Part shown: positions 10,286 through 20,567 of the stretch, piece by piece
How the letters are laid out: every line of letters starts with the position of its first letter
Position numbering within the stretch: the stretch's first letter is position 1
NCBI GenBank assembly: GCA_946122785.1
Contig: CAMGYJ010000005.1
Coordinates: 69,452,200-69,516,199, forward strand
DNA from: Linum tenue
Lineage: Eukaryota; Streptophyta; Magnoliopsida; Malpighiales; Linaceae
Length of the DNA: 64,000 bases
Reading direction: 5' to 3'
Made by a program: the position numbers and the translations under genes
The notes under the pieces: generated by a model
What the model was told of the DNA's origin: nothing
Database searches by the model: none
What the model saw: the letters and a program-made list of their open reading frames with translations, nothing else

Positions 10286-11830
10286 CATTTTGAGGGGCAA
10301 ACCATGGGGTATCACTGGACCGCCAGAGCAGCGGACATGAGGTCCCCCATTCAGCACCCTCGTGTACCAGCCAACAACTTTGAGGTGAGCGCCTCGGTCA
10401 TCACGATGTTGCGCGGTTTGGTGGTGTTGCGAGGCAAAGAGGGGGAGTGCCCCCGATCCCATCTGAGGCGATTCCACGAGCTCATCGATGAAATCAAGAT
10501 AAATGGGGTCCCAGCCGATGCAATCCTGCTGAGGTACTTCCCGTTCACTCTGGAGGGGCAGGCCAAGGATTGGCTAGACACTCGACCTCCAGGCTCGATC
10601 ACCACGTTCGCCAACCTGGCGGACAAGTTCCTCACTCGCTACCATCCCCCGTCCAAGACGGCGGACCTGCAGAAGCAAATCACCACTTTACTCATGATGA
10701 AGATGTGACCACCCGGGATGCTTGGGAGAAATACACCAGTCTCTTCCTCAAGTGTCCCAACCATGGTTTTACCGATGCCTTCAAGGTGGGCACCTTCTAC
10801 CATGCCCTCTTCTCGGAAGACAAGCAGCTGATTGACTCGGTCTGTGGCGGGAATATGCTCACCAAAACACCGCCACAGCTGAATCAACTTTTTTGAAGAG
10901 ATGGCAGAGTAGGGCTATGATTGGGGAACTGCCAGGAGATCGAGGCGAGCACCAGGGTGGGGTGTACATGCTGCAGCCACCCAGTCATCTGATTTGGTGC
11001 AGGTGGTATCGAAGCTGGTTTCAGCCATTGATCGATCTGGGATGATTGCAGGTACAGGACAGCCGCAGGCGATGCACTGCCAGTGGTGTGAGAGCTCCCA
11101 TCACACCGTGGAGGACTGTCAGGCAATGAGGGAGTCGTCTACTCCCAAGGAGCAGGTGGACTTCATCGGCAATGCCAGGCGCTTCGACCCCTACAGCAAC
11201 ACTTACAACGAGGGGGTGGCGCCAGCATCCTAACTTCTCATGGGTTGGGGCCAATTCCAGACCACCAGTCCCCCAGGGACCACCAGGCTTCCAGAGGCCT
11301 CCTTACCAGCCCAGACAAGGGCAATTTCAGCAGCCGCAGCAGCCTATCTACCCGCCCACACAAGGGCCAGTTCCACCTCAGTCACAGGTGCGACCATTTC
11401 ATCAGACAGGGGCAGCACCTGCAGCCCCAGTATAGAGTGACCCGATATCGGAATTGAGAGATTTGGTGCATGTGCTGCGGGACATCCAGACCCAGCTTGG
11501 GAGTGTGGCCTAGGCTGTAGCTCAGAGAACTTCTAGTACTCTACCCGATCAGACCATCCCTCATCTGGAGGACCCAAATGAGCACTGCAAGGCCATTACT
11601 ACCAGGAGTGGCAAGATGACTGCTGATCCACCTGTGCGGGCACAGGAGAGAGAGACCCCTACTTCAGCACTTCCAGCTAATGAGGAGGAAATGGAGAAGG
11701 AGGTTAAGGTGCTTGCTCCTAAACCGCAACCAGTGGTGAAGGAGTATGTACCGCAGCTTCCCTTTCCTACTCGGTTGCACAAGGACCGACTGGAGACTGA
11801 GTTTGCCAAATTCATGGCAATGCTGAAGTA
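10286..11830 (+). pseudogene. gag: E3 gag
   Basis: The translation starts TMGYHWTARAADMRSP at about 10305, which aligns with TMGYYMAPRTADIQSS in E1 and TMGYYMAARPADIQSP in E2. A capsid stretch with AKDWLDTRPPGSIT (about 10563) follows, then a frame change near 10680 to DEDVTTRDAWEKYTSLFLKC. A zinc knuckle C-X2-C-X4-H-X4-C (CQWCESSHHTVEDC) lies near 11080. A Pro/Gln-rich linker (about 11240-11430) and an acidic segment ending in PQLPFPTRLHKDR (about 11750) close the region. Several frameshifts and stops (10896, 11232, 11435, 11829) disable it. Confidence 0.87.
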
Positions 11831-11843
11831 GGTAAACATAAGT

Positions 11844-12500
11844 ATGCCCTTCATGGAGGCATTATCGAAGATGCCCAATTATGCCAAGTTCATGAAGGAT
11901 CTCCTCACCAACAAGAGGAAGCTTGGGGAGCTGTCAACGGTGATGCTCAACGAGGAGTGTTCTGCCATCCTGCAGAACAAACTACCAGAGAAGCGAAAAG
12001 ACCCAGGGAGCTTTACTATCCCTTTCATGATTGGTAGTGTGAATATAGGGAAGTCCTTGGCGGATTTAGGCGCTAGCATAAATGTCATGCCATAAAAACT
12101 GTTTAAAAAGCTAGGCCTAGGTGAACCCAGTGATACTAGGATGAGCATTCAACTTGCTAATAGATCCATTGTGCATCCTAGGGGCATTGTAGAAGACTTG
12201 ATAGTCGCAGTAGGGCCATTCTCATATCCTGTTGATTTTGTGATTTTGGACATAAATGAGGATGTGGATGTGCCATTGATATTGGGTAGACCTTTTCTCG
12301 CCACCGCCAAGGCGCTCATTGATGTGAATGATGGAAAACTGATTTTGCGAGCTGGGGGTGAACAAATCACCTTTTCTGTTTCTGATAATATGAAACACCC
12401 CCAGCTCCATGATAATTTAGACTACTGTGATGTAGTTGCTGATTTTGAGACTGCACTCGCCATCACGAGTGTGGGTACTGATGATTTCCTCGAGCGTTGT
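11844..12500 (+). pseudogene. pol: E3 aspartic protease region
   Basis: The motif KDPGSFTIPFMIG (about 11999) leads into the catalytic LADLGASINVMP (12057-12092), the Asp-Leu-Gly-Ala form usual in Athila-type proteases. A stop codon follows at 12093. The same frame continues with SIVHPRGIVEDLIV and the flap-end motif PLILGRPFLATAKALID (about 12272-12322). E1 and E2 have the same architecture. The reading frame then changes around 12497 into RT. Confidence 0.85.
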
Positions 12501-14626
12501 CTTTTGCTAGGGGAACAGGCATCACAGGATGTGCAGCTGGAGGAGCAGCTCGCGGAGCTAGACGAGAGATACCATTCAAGCCGATCCCTATCTCGCCCCG
12601 GATCGCTACATCATTGGAGGAGCCACCAGAGTTGGAGCTTAAGCCCCTCCCCTCTCACCTGGAGTATGCATTTCTCCGGGAGGGGAATAAGCTCCCGGTC
12701 ATTATCAGCTCGGATCTGACACCCGAGCAGAAGAGCAGCCTGGTGGCTCTGCTGCAGAAGTATGCCCGGGCCATGGCTTGGAAGATCACAGATATCAGAG
12801 GCATTAGCCCATCCTTATGCTCCCACAGAATTCTGATGGAGGATGAGGTTAAGCCAGTCAGGCAGCCACAGCGGAGATTGTCTCCTAACTTGGAGGCAGT
12901 GGTCCGGGCAGAGATTGTGAAGCTCATGGATGCAGGGATCATCTTTGCTATATCTGATAGCAAGTGGGTCAATCCCACTCAGGTGGTCCCGAAGAAAGAC
13001 AGGATGACTGTGGTCCCGAATGAGAAGAAAGGGTTGATCCCGATGCGGACCGTGATAGGCTGGAGAGTCTGCATCGATTTTCAGCGCCTGAACGACGCCA
13101 CCAGGAAAGATCATTTTCCCCTACCTTTCATTGATCAGATGCTGGAGAGGTTGGCTGGCCACGAGTTCTATTGCTTCCTGGATGGCATGTCTGGTTATTT
13201 CCAGATTCCTATCGCACTGGAGGATCAGGCAAAGACCACATTCACTTGCCCTTTCGGTACCTTTACTTACCAGAGGATTCCATTTGGGTTGTGTAATGCA
13301 CCGGCGACCTTCCAGAGATGCATTCTGGCGATCTTCGACCGACTGGTTGGAGAGATCATGGAAGTCTTCATGGATGACTTCTCGGTGTATGGAGACTCCT
13401 TCACTCATTGTCTCCATAACCCGAAACTCGTTCTGAAGAGGTGCGAGGAGACTAATCTGGCACTCAGCTGGGAGAATTGCCATTTTATGGTCCGTGAGGG
13501 GATTGTGCTCGGGCACAAGATCTCCAAGCAGGGGATTGAGGTGGATCGTGCGAAGATTGAGACGATCAGTCAGCTACCTCCTCTCATTTCTATGAAGGGG
13601 ATTCATAGCTTTCTGGGTCATGTAGGCTTCTACCGGCGCTTCATTAAAGATTTCTCGAAGATTGCCCTGCCTCTGACCAAGCTGCTGGAGAAGGATGCAC
13701 CATTTCAGTTTACTCTTGAGTGCACAGCGGCATTCGAGACTTTGAAGGAGAAGCTCACCCATGCTCCCATCATGGTGACTCCTGACTGGTCTCTTCCCTT
13801 TGAGCTGATGTGCGATGCGAGTGACTATGCAGTCGGAGCCGTTCTGGGTCAGAGACGCGGGAAGCACTTCCAGCCCATCTATTACGCGTCGAAGACCTTG
13901 AACGACGCGCAGGAGAACTACACCACCACTAAGAAGCAGCTCCTCGCTGTGGTGTATGCATTTGATAGGTTCCGACCATATCTAGTGCTCTCCCATGTAG
14001 TGGTCTACACAGATCACTCAGCAATTCGCTACTTGATGAGCAAGGCTGATGCAAAGCCTAGGCTCATCCGCTGGATCCTGCTTCTGCAGGAATTCGATAT
14101 AGAGATCCGGGACAAGAAGGGAGCCGAGAATGTTGCTGCAGATCACGTTTCACGGTTTGAAGCCCCTCCGGTGGACAACTTCGTGGAAGAGATCGATGAC
14201 TCCTTCCCGGGTGAACGATTGTTGGCGATGACATTGGTGGACAGCGTGGTCCCCTGGTATTCTGACTTTGCCAATTATCTGGTGGGAAAGCAGTTACTAC
14301 GGGAGGTCACCATGGAGGAAACCGCACGGCGCGGAAGGTGCTACAGTCGGGCTTCTATTGGCCCTCGCTCTTCAAGGATGCAGACACCTTCGCACGACAG
14401 TGAGACCGCTGTCAAAGGTCAGGTAACATTTCTTCCCGGGATGAGATGCCCCAACATATTTCTGCCATTTGTGAAATTTTTGATGTTAGGGGCATTGATT
14501 TCTTGGGCCCATTCCCTCCATCTTTTGGCAATCTGTACCTATTGGTTGCAGTGGACTACGTCTCAAGGTGGACAGAAGCTCAAGCCATGCCCACCAATGA
14601 TGCAAGACGGGTCTGCTCATTTCTGA
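12497..14626 (+). CDS. pol: E3 reverse transcriptase-RNase H (pol), long open frame
   Basis: A 709-codon open frame. RT: VCIDF at 191, catalytic FLDG (Asp229), [12 protein letters not shown] at 261, and the FMDD box at 291-294 (Asp293/294). RNase H: FELMCDAS (Asp440), [12 protein letters not shown] (475-486) and [10 protein letters not shown] (Asp506). The KKELLA glutamate, normally catalytic and present in H1, is Gln481 here, so RNase H may be inactive. After about residue 590 the frame leaves real homology: a deletion removed the integrase zinc finger and the correct frame switches. RT and RNase H would convert element RNA to DNA inside Gag particles. The true start is unclear because pol is normally one polyprotein with protease. 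Confidence 0.9.
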   Translation: MSFARGTGITGCAAGGAARGARREIPFKPIPISPRIATSLEEPPELELKPLPSHLEYAFLREGNKLPVIISSDLTPEQKSSLVALLQKYARAMAWKITDIRGISPSLCSHRILMEDEVKPVRQPQRRLSPNLEAVVRAEIVKLMDAGIIFAISDSKWVNPTQVVPKKDRMTVVPNEKKGLIPMRTVIGWRVCIDFQRLNDATRKDHFPLPFIDQMLERLAGHEFYCFLDGMSGYFQIPIALEDQAKTTFTCPFGTFTYQRIPFGLCNAPATFQRCILAIFDRLVGEIMEVFMDDFSVYGDSFTHCLHNPKLVLKRCEETNLALSWENCHFMVREGIVLGHKISKQGIEVDRAKIETISQLPPLISMKGIHSFLGHVGFYRRFIKDFSKIALPLTKLLEKDAPFQFTLECTAAFETLKEKLTHAPIMVTPDWSLPFELMCDASDYAVGAVLGQRRGKHFQPIYYASKTLNDAQENYTTTKKQLLAVVYAFDRFRPYLVLSHVVVYTDHSAIRYLMSKADAKPRLIRWILLLQEFDIEIRDKKGAENVAADHVSRFEAPPVDNFVEEIDDSFPGERLLAMTLVDSVVPWYSDFANYLVGKQLLREVTMEETARRGRCYSRASIGPRSSRMQTPSHDSETAVKGQVTFLPGMRCPNIFLPFVKFLMLGALISWAHSLHLLAICTYWLQWTTSQGGQKLKPCPPMMQDGSAHF

Positions 14627-15366
14627 AGCAGCTGTTCTCCCGGTTCGGGACACCTCGCGCCATCATTAGTGATAGAGGAACCCATTTTCAAGGGCAATTC
14701 ACTAAACTCCTCTCTCGCTATGGTGTTAAGCATCAGGTGTCGGTAGCCTACCACCCCCAGTCAAATGGGCAAACCGAGCTGACGAACCGGGAGTTTGAAC
14801 GAATAATTGAAAAGATGGTGGATCAGTCCCGCAAGGATTGGTCCACCAAGCTCGATGATGCTCTGTGGGCATATAATATGGCCTATAAAAACCCGATTGG
14901 CACTTCTCCCTATACGCTTGTCTATGGGAAGGCGTGTCATTTGTCAGTAGAGCTAGAGCACAAGGCCTTCTGGGCCATTAAGCTGCTAAACCTGGATTTG
15001 AGTGTTGCAGGTACTGAACGTAAGTTGCAGCTGCTGGAGTTGGAGGAATGGCGTTACCACGCCTACGAGAACACCCTGCTCTACAAAGATTGAACCAAGC
15101 ATCTCCACGACGCTCGGTTAAGGGGCCCGAAGGAGTTTCAGGTTGGTGATCGTGTTCTACTGTTCAATGCACGCCTGAAACTCTTTTCGGGCAAGCTCCG
15201 TTTGAGGTGGTCGGGACCCTTCACGGTCACCCAAGTTTTCCCGCACGGTGCGGTGGAGATCAGCAATGCTTAAACTGAACCATTCAAGGTGAATGGCCAC
15301 CTCCTAAAGTTGTACTTGGGAGGTGCTGTCGAGCGCGCAGAGCTGCTGATCAAGCTCGAGGACCCT
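14330..15366 (+). pseudogene. pol: E3 integrase
   Basis: The catalytic core is open at 14446-15093: GIDFLGPF (Asp18 of this frame), IISDRGTHF (Asp76) and [11 protein letters not shown] (Glu111). The spacing is D,D-34-E, one residue shorter than usual. The HHCC zinc finger expected between the RNase H tether and the core is missing; the sequence jumps from VTMEE to [13 protein letters not shown] (about 14310-14370) with a stop following. After the stop at 15091 the C-terminal domain continues in frame ([27 protein letters not shown]) to about 15366. Integrase would insert the cDNA into the genome. Confidence 0.87.
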
Positions 15367-16755
15367 TAGTTCCTCTACTGGCGTCCAGCTAAAAGACGGT
15401 AAAGAAGCACTTGTGGGGAGGCAACCCCAGCACGGTTTGCATTTCTGTCCTTTTTTTCCTTTTTGTTTTGTCGGTTTTGAGTCGGTGAGTCTGTCTGGAG
15501 TCTTTCTGGAATGTTTTTCGTGCCTCGGATGGTCTATTTTTGTCTATGGTAGTGTCTATTTTCGAGCAGGGGCACGAATGGTTTTGGCTGCTCGAAATTA
15601 CGGTTTAAAAATTGGAGAATAGGGCTCGCGGCAGTGAAATTATGGGCAAGGGGAAACCAATTACGGTCGTAATTTGTTATGCCCCTACCCGTAATTAAGC
15701 CAGAAGAGGGGATTTGTCTCGGCAGTGAAATTACGGGCAGGATCAAACCAATTACGGTTGTAATCCTGCCCGTAATTAGCACAGGAGAGCAATTGGCTCG
15801 CGGCGTTGAAATTACGGGCTGCGTAGGGGCAAATTATGGCCGCAATTCTGCCCGTAATTGCTCCCGGAGATTTACATTTCGGGTGACGCCCGTAAAATCT
15901 ATCTCTCTCTCCTCATTTTTCTGGTCGCCCTCTCTCTCTCCTTCACCGGAAAATCGCCCCCATTTTCTTCTCAGGTGGTTTTCCGGCCATAACTCGCTCA
16001 CCGAAGCTTTAAATTAAAATCCGAAACCACTCCCGTGCTCCTCTTGTCTGCGCGCACAAGCCTATATCAGCGGGGTCGAGTTTGGCGGTGGTTTGGGTCG
16101 CCGGAAAACCATGACTCTTCGGTATTCTTCCGATCCGATCTCCCTCCTCCGGCCTCCAATCGAAAAACCGCGACCACCACTGCGTTCCTGGAGTCCGAGC
16201 CCTTATTCCCCAAAGTTTTGGGTCAGTTTGGAGGTGGTGAAGTCGCCGGCGACGAAACTCCGGCGAGCCTCCAGGCGAGCCTCCCGGCGAGTTTCCCGGC
16301 GATCGTCGTTAAGTCCCCCTCTTCCCTCACCTTCCCCGCGATATCTTCTTGTGCCTCCAGGTGTGCTTCTCCATTTTACTTGTGAATTGTGGAGGATTGA
16401 TATTCCGGGTTTAAGTGAGGGAATTCGGGGGTTCGGTTGTGCTTGAATGAATTCGGTAGGCCTACGGTGTTGCATGCTTTGTTGTTCCTGCTTTGGTTGG
16501 CCTACCGGGCGGTATGTGGTTGTGATTGTCCCACTTGGAGCCTAATTTGATGTCCGGGTTTATTATTCGAGGGCTCCAAGTGCGTTTAATCTTGTGTGGA
16601 TGGTGAATGGTCTTGAATATTTTTCCTCCCCTGGGGCCTAGTCCACTGTCCGAATTTTATGATTCGAGGGCCCCGGGTGCGGATGATTGTGAACTCACCA
16701 TTGACAAATTTCCATGTATGTTGTTGTGTTTTTGCTGCTTTTTGGCTGCAGGACA
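15367..16755 (+). other. E3 spacer between integrase and the ATHILA ORF
   Basis: No supported gene. It starts with GTGGGGAGGCAACCCCAGC (about 15413), a motif related to the TTGGGAGGCAACCCAA at the same relative place in E2 (46438) and E1 (about 24896). It holds the AATTACGG hairpin array (15627-15867), a CT-rich stretch (15895-15960) and a Pro/Arg-rich chance frame. It ends in a splice-acceptor-like tract TTTTTGGCTGCAG (about 16740-16751) just before the ATHILA ORF. Confidence 0.75.
15627..15867 (+). repeat. three tandem hairpin units (AATTACGG type)
   Basis: Three diverged units of about 75-93 bp, each starting near GCGGCAGTGAAATTA. The middle unit has perfect 15-bp inverted arms (15729-15743 and 15763-15777, AATTACGGGCAGGAT and its complement). 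An inner AATTACGGTTGTAAT palindrome forms the loop. The same motif appears in the solo LTR at 7497-8242. Confidence 0.9.
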
Positions 16756-17852
16756 ATGAACACTTACCTGAACATGCTCGATGCCGACCAAAGGAAGACT
16801 CTGCGGGACATCCAACGCCGCAAAGTTGTTCAGCACCAGTACCTCGATTTTGCGGTCTTTGAGGAGCTGGGTGCTCGCGAGGCAATGGAGGCTGCCATCC
16901 GCGCTTACTCTTGGCACCGCCTCCTCTGCCTCGCTGAGCCGATCTATCAGGAGCTCCTATGGGAGTTCTATTCCACCTTCGAGCACTTCCAGACCCACGC
17001 GGGCGAGCACAACAACGCCATTCAGTTCTGACTTGGCGAGGAGTCTTACTCCCTCAGCTATGATGACTTCGGTCAGGCACTGGGGCTCCTTCCACCATTC
17101 GCCTGCCACCTGGCCATCGAACAGAACGACAGTCCCATCTTTCAGGACCAGCAATTCTTTGAGAGGATCTGCCTCCCGGAGTTCGCAGGCACTGTGTTCA
17201 CACCGGGCTACACCATGGCTACTCAGCTGGGCCCAGAGTGGCGCATCCTCAACCAGCTGTTGGGGAAATCTTACACCCCCAGCGATGGCTCTACCAGTCA
17301 TCTTCAGCTTCGCACCTTGCACTGCCTGCACTCCATCAGTAGGAGGAAGAAAATCTCCATTTGTCCTCTCTCATCGCCAGGACTGTCGCCAAGGCTTCTC
17401 GAGGTGGTCGTGCTCTGGCTTGTGGTCCGGTGGTCACTGCCCTGGCACGGTACTTCAACATCGACCTCTCCGGGTTCACTGTCATACTGCCACCGACACC
17501 CTTCTCCAAGGACACCCTACGACGCCAGCTGATACTGCAGTGCGACGGGGACGTGACCTGGATCCGGGGACTTCCTCGCCCTATTCCTCGTGCACCAGAG
17601 GGCGAAGATCTCCCCGAGGCGAGCGATGCTGCAGCTTGTCGGACCACACCTTCAGCAGCTGGCGACTCCACTTTTGCTGCCGGCCCGTCTGCTGCTGTGC
17701 CCACCTCCTACATTGCTGAACAGCTGGCAGCCATTTCCCGCCAGAATGAGCAGATCCTTGGTATCCAGGAGCACATCAACGCCCGAATCGACCGTGAGCG
17801 CGAAGGTCGCCGCCGCATCATTTCGGCTCAACATTACATGATGAGCTACTAG
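16756..17852 (+). pseudogene. E3 ATHILA-type ORF (env-position protein)
   Basis: ATG at 16756, five bases after a pyrimidine-rich AG (TTTTTGGCTGCAG). The translation runs MNTYLNMLDAD, LLWEFYSTFEHF, a stop at 17029, then YSLSYDDFGQALGL in the same frame. A frameshift near 17340 leads into SSLIARTVAKASRGGRAL and NIDLSGFTVILPPTP (ends 17852). It matches by position and motif (EFYSTF; YDDFxQAxGL) the ORFs of E1 (22570-23745) and E2 (47651-48806). From memory this is the 'ATHILA/Arabidopsis retrotransposon ORF-1' family, encoded where retroviruses carry env. Its role is unknown. Confidence 0.75.
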
Positions 17853-18397
17853 GACATGGACCCTGCTGCTTTTAGCTACCCTTGGGAGGCCTCCCCGGGG
17901 CATGAGGATTTCTACCCGCCTCCAGCTGGCGACAGAGGCGATGAGAACTGAGCTGGCTCTGCCTGCTGCCCATCGAGTTGGGCTCTGCTTTTGTCTTTCT
18001 TTCCAGACTGAGACTCCGTATTGTGTTTCCTTTTATCTTGTCCTGGTTGTTTGGATTGTAGACTTGGAACTATGGTTTCTTTCACCCAATGTGTGTGTGT
18101 TTTGTTGACTATAGCTCCGTCCCGTTGGACTGGTCCTTGTCCAGTCCTCTGCTATTGACTGGTCCGCCATCCAGTCACTGTTCCTGAACACTGTTTAACG
18201 GTAACATCGTTCCCCTTCCCTCTGCTTCATTGAGGACACTGTCACATTTAAGTGTGTGTGTGTGGGGGGGGGGGGGGTTCTTTGTATTCATTGGAACGTA
18301 TAAATGTGTGCTTGGAGCCTAGTCCGCTGTCCAAATCTCCATATTTGAGGGCTCCAAGCACTGCTGATTGCTTGATCATATTGGCACTGTGGTTTTA
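17853..18397 (+). repeat. E3 3' region, truncated
   Basis: Non-coding. It holds the conserved motif TTGAGGACACTGTC (about 18229) followed by TTAAGTGTGTGTGTG and a poly-G run (18266-18279). This matches the polypurine-like motif at the same place in E2 (about 49049-49080) and E1 (about 22270-22320). The sequence ends abruptly at 18397. Confidence 0.7.
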
Positions 18398-18414
18398 ATT
18401 CCATGCCATAAAAG
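18398..18414 (+). repeat. 17-bp templated filler at the E3/E4 junction
   Basis: ATTCCATGCCATAAAAG here is an exact copy of 18447-18463, 49 bp downstream, where it is native integrase coding (HFIPCHK). It fits neither E3 nor the E4 frame at this place, so it looks like a repair filler copied from nearby sequence. Confidence 0.75.
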
Positions 18415-19127
18415 TGGTGGATCGATTCTCAAAGATGGCACATTTCATTCCATGCCATAAAAGAGGTGGTGCGACTACATGGAATGCCACGCACCATTGT
18501 TTCTGATCGAGATGCTAAGTTCTTGAGCTACTTTTGGAAGACGTTGTGGAGCAAGCTTGTGGTGAATCGTACTCCATCTCAAATGCTTAGCCATCATCAA
18601 GAGCAACATCAAGACATGGGAAGACTACCTACCTCACATGGAGTTCGCTTACAATAGAGCAGTGCATATGACAATGAAGTATTCTCCATTCGAGATTGTG
18701 TATGGGTTCAATCCTCTTACCCCATTGGATTTGGCACCTTTACCTTTGAAGGAGCAAGTAAACATGGATGGATCTAAGAAAGCAGAGTATGTGAAAAATC
18801 TCCATGAGAAGGCTTGGCTAAATATTGAAAGAAGGACAGAGCAGATCTTGAAAAACGTCAACAAGCATAGAAAGGCTCAAAATTTTGAAGCAGGAGATTG
18901 GGTGTGGGTGCATATGAGGATGGAAAGGTTCCCACATCAAAGGAGATCCAAGTTGCTGCCAAGAAGTGAAGGTCCCTTTCAAATCATTTCGAAGGTTGGA
19001 ACGAATGCGTAGAAGCTTGATCTACTAAGAGAATACGACATAAGTGCAACCTTCAACGTTTCTGATCTTGCACCATTTATGGATGATAATTTGGATTTGA
19101 GGGCAAATCTTTTTCAAGAGGGAGGGA
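18415..19127 (+). pseudogene. pol: E4 integrase, C-terminal half
   Basis: Translation resumes with [16 protein letters not shown] (to 18462). A deletion of roughly 35-50 bp joins it to [17 protein letters not shown] (the second catalytic Asp). A further deletion after WSKL (about 18556) removes the block with the catalytic Glu, so no D,D,E triad is left. The C-terminal part is good: [41 protein letters not shown] (GPY/F type module), ISATFNVSDLAPF, then LRANLFQEGG reaching the PPT. No separate chromodomain is recognisable before the PPT. Confidence 0.87.
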
Positions 19128-19963
19128 TGATGCGGTCATCAAAGCCAAACACACTCAAGTTGAAGGCCCAATGACTCAAGCTAGGGCTAAGGCTTTTCGG
19201 GATCAAATTGCAAGTTATTTGGCTAAGGAGTTGGAGGGCTTAAGCTTGGATTTGCTAGAAGGAAAGTCCATCACACTATTGAGCTATGTTGATCACGAAA
19301 TTGGGCTCAAAGGGAGGGAAGGAGGGTCGGCCATGGAGAAGGAGTCTCGAGGTGTGAATGAAATCAACAATGGATAAAGATCATGGTGTGAACACAAGGT
19401 GTGTGAACACAAGGGGGGGGGGGGGGGGCGGATTTGAAGGCTAGGTTCAAGGGTAGTTGTTGACATAGTCTTTTCCTTGTTTGTTAAGGTTTTTGTTTCC
19501 GTGTTTGTTAAGGTTTTTGTTTTCCTTTTTTCAAGTATGATTTGTTTTTCTTTATTTGTTTAGTGTTTAGATTCATGGGTCTATAAATAGGAGTCCAACA
19601 AATGTATTTTTCATTCAAGTTTCAGAAATCAAATACAAGTGTTTACAAGTTCAAGTGAAAGTTTTGCTTATTCGCTCCTTTGAGGATTCGGGAGGTTTGA
19701 GTGGTCTCTTATCAACTAGAGAACGCATCTAGTTGTGGCGAACATCGACTATTTCGGTTGGCCTTTTCCACGGGTTCGAGATTGTTTGGAAGGTTTCATA
19801 TACCTTCTGGCCCTTCTCACGAGTTCGGATTTGTTTGATCGATTCCGCAAGTATCTTTATTTTCGTGCTATTCAAGAAAGGAGAAAGCCCAAAAGAGTTT
19901 GACGTTGTGCAATTATTAATTTTGGTCCAAGTTCGAGGGTCTCTTCGAATTAGGGTCATATCA
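19128..19963 (+). repeat. E4 3' LTR
   Basis: 836 bp, TGATGCGGTC to GTCATATCA, preceded by the PPT AAGAGGGAGGGA and followed by the TSD TTCAA (19964-19968). The TATA box is at 19582-19589. The first 170 bp encode GPMTQARAKAFRDQ followed by ELEGLSLDLLEG to a stop. This lies one base out of frame with the upstream integrase tail, as if a single G was lost at the PPT, and suggests pol originally ended inside the LTR. An 11-bp TTAAGGTTTTT block is duplicated near 19485-19520. Confidence 0.92.
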
Positions 19964-20567
19964 TTCAACCTTGAGCTGGGATTTCCATGGGGAAATCTTC
20001 CCAAAACCTCCTTTAAAGCCAAGCCCTAACTCCTTCTCTCTTGGTTCTGTTTCTCTCGCTAAAATGCAGAAGAAGTGTTTCTCTCACAAAAAGTGACTCC
20101 CCCTTCTCTTTCCTTGCAGCTCAGCTTTTAAACACGAGAGGAGCTGAGTTCACGGCCTGAGTTCATGGCCGTGAACTCTCAAACTCGTTCATGAACTCAC
20201 GCCTTGCGCCAAAACGCTCCGCATCGATCACAGCAGTTCACAGGCAACTGCTTGTGAACTCGCCTTGCGTCAGTAACCTTCATCTTAGCTCTGGACGCCT
20301 TGCTCTTCACGGTCAACTCCACTTCTTCACGATCTTGCACGACCGTGAACTCTTGCCTTTAGCCGTGAACTTGTATTTTTTTCACCTCTTCCCCCGGGTT
20401 TCGATCCTTTTCACCAATCCTTCGACTCCGAGGCTGGTTCCACCTGTTAAATCCTGAAAAGCACTCAAACACGTAGAACCTCGCATAAAACCAACCTCTA
20501 ATGAGCGAATTTGGCTCAAATATCTAAGCAAACCGGGAAAAAATATGTGGAAATAGGCGCGAATCAC
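19964..20567 (-). repeat. E1 3' LTR, promoter-proximal part
   Basis: Continues 3549-4496 after the E4 insertion. Together the two parts give about 1.55 kb, equal to the 5' LTR at 27834-29389. On the minus strand it starts TGATTCGCGCC at 20567. It contains several GTTCACGG...CCGTGAAC modules (20139-20360). Confidence 0.9.

Larger units (their letters stand above)
10286..18397 (+). mobile_element. E3: Athila-like interior without LTRs
   Basis: Order: gag, protease, RT, RNase H, integrase, long spacer, ATHILA-type ORF, 3' region. It is the only element here with a nearly complete Athila-type pol. Both LTRs, the PBS and the first part of gag are missing. On the right it stops in the 3' region, about 150 bp after the poly-G motif, at a filler-marked junction (18398). 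GC content is visibly higher than in E1 and E2. Frameshifts in gag and an integrase zinc-finger deletion make it inactive. Confidence 0.88.
4497..19963 (+). mobile_element. E4: Ty3/gypsy element with Met-type PBS, interior gutted
   Basis: LTRs are 4497-5319 and 19128-19963. The TSD is TTCAA (4492-4496 and 19964-19968). The PBS is at 5322-5336 and the PPT at 19115-19127. The native interior survives only at the ends: gag to protease (5482-7312) and the C-terminal half of integrase (18415-19127). Everything between is foreign (7313-18397). The Met-type PBS and the integrase style fit the chromovirus branch of Ty3/gypsy. The pol tail appears to run into the LTR, which would fit the CRM clade, but I cannot confirm the clade without a tree. 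Confidence 0.9.

Noticed and set aside
16781..17719. 312-codon Ser/Arg-rich frame
   Set aside because: It is a shifted frame over the E3 ATHILA ORF, whose correct frames carry the motifs shared with E1 and E2.
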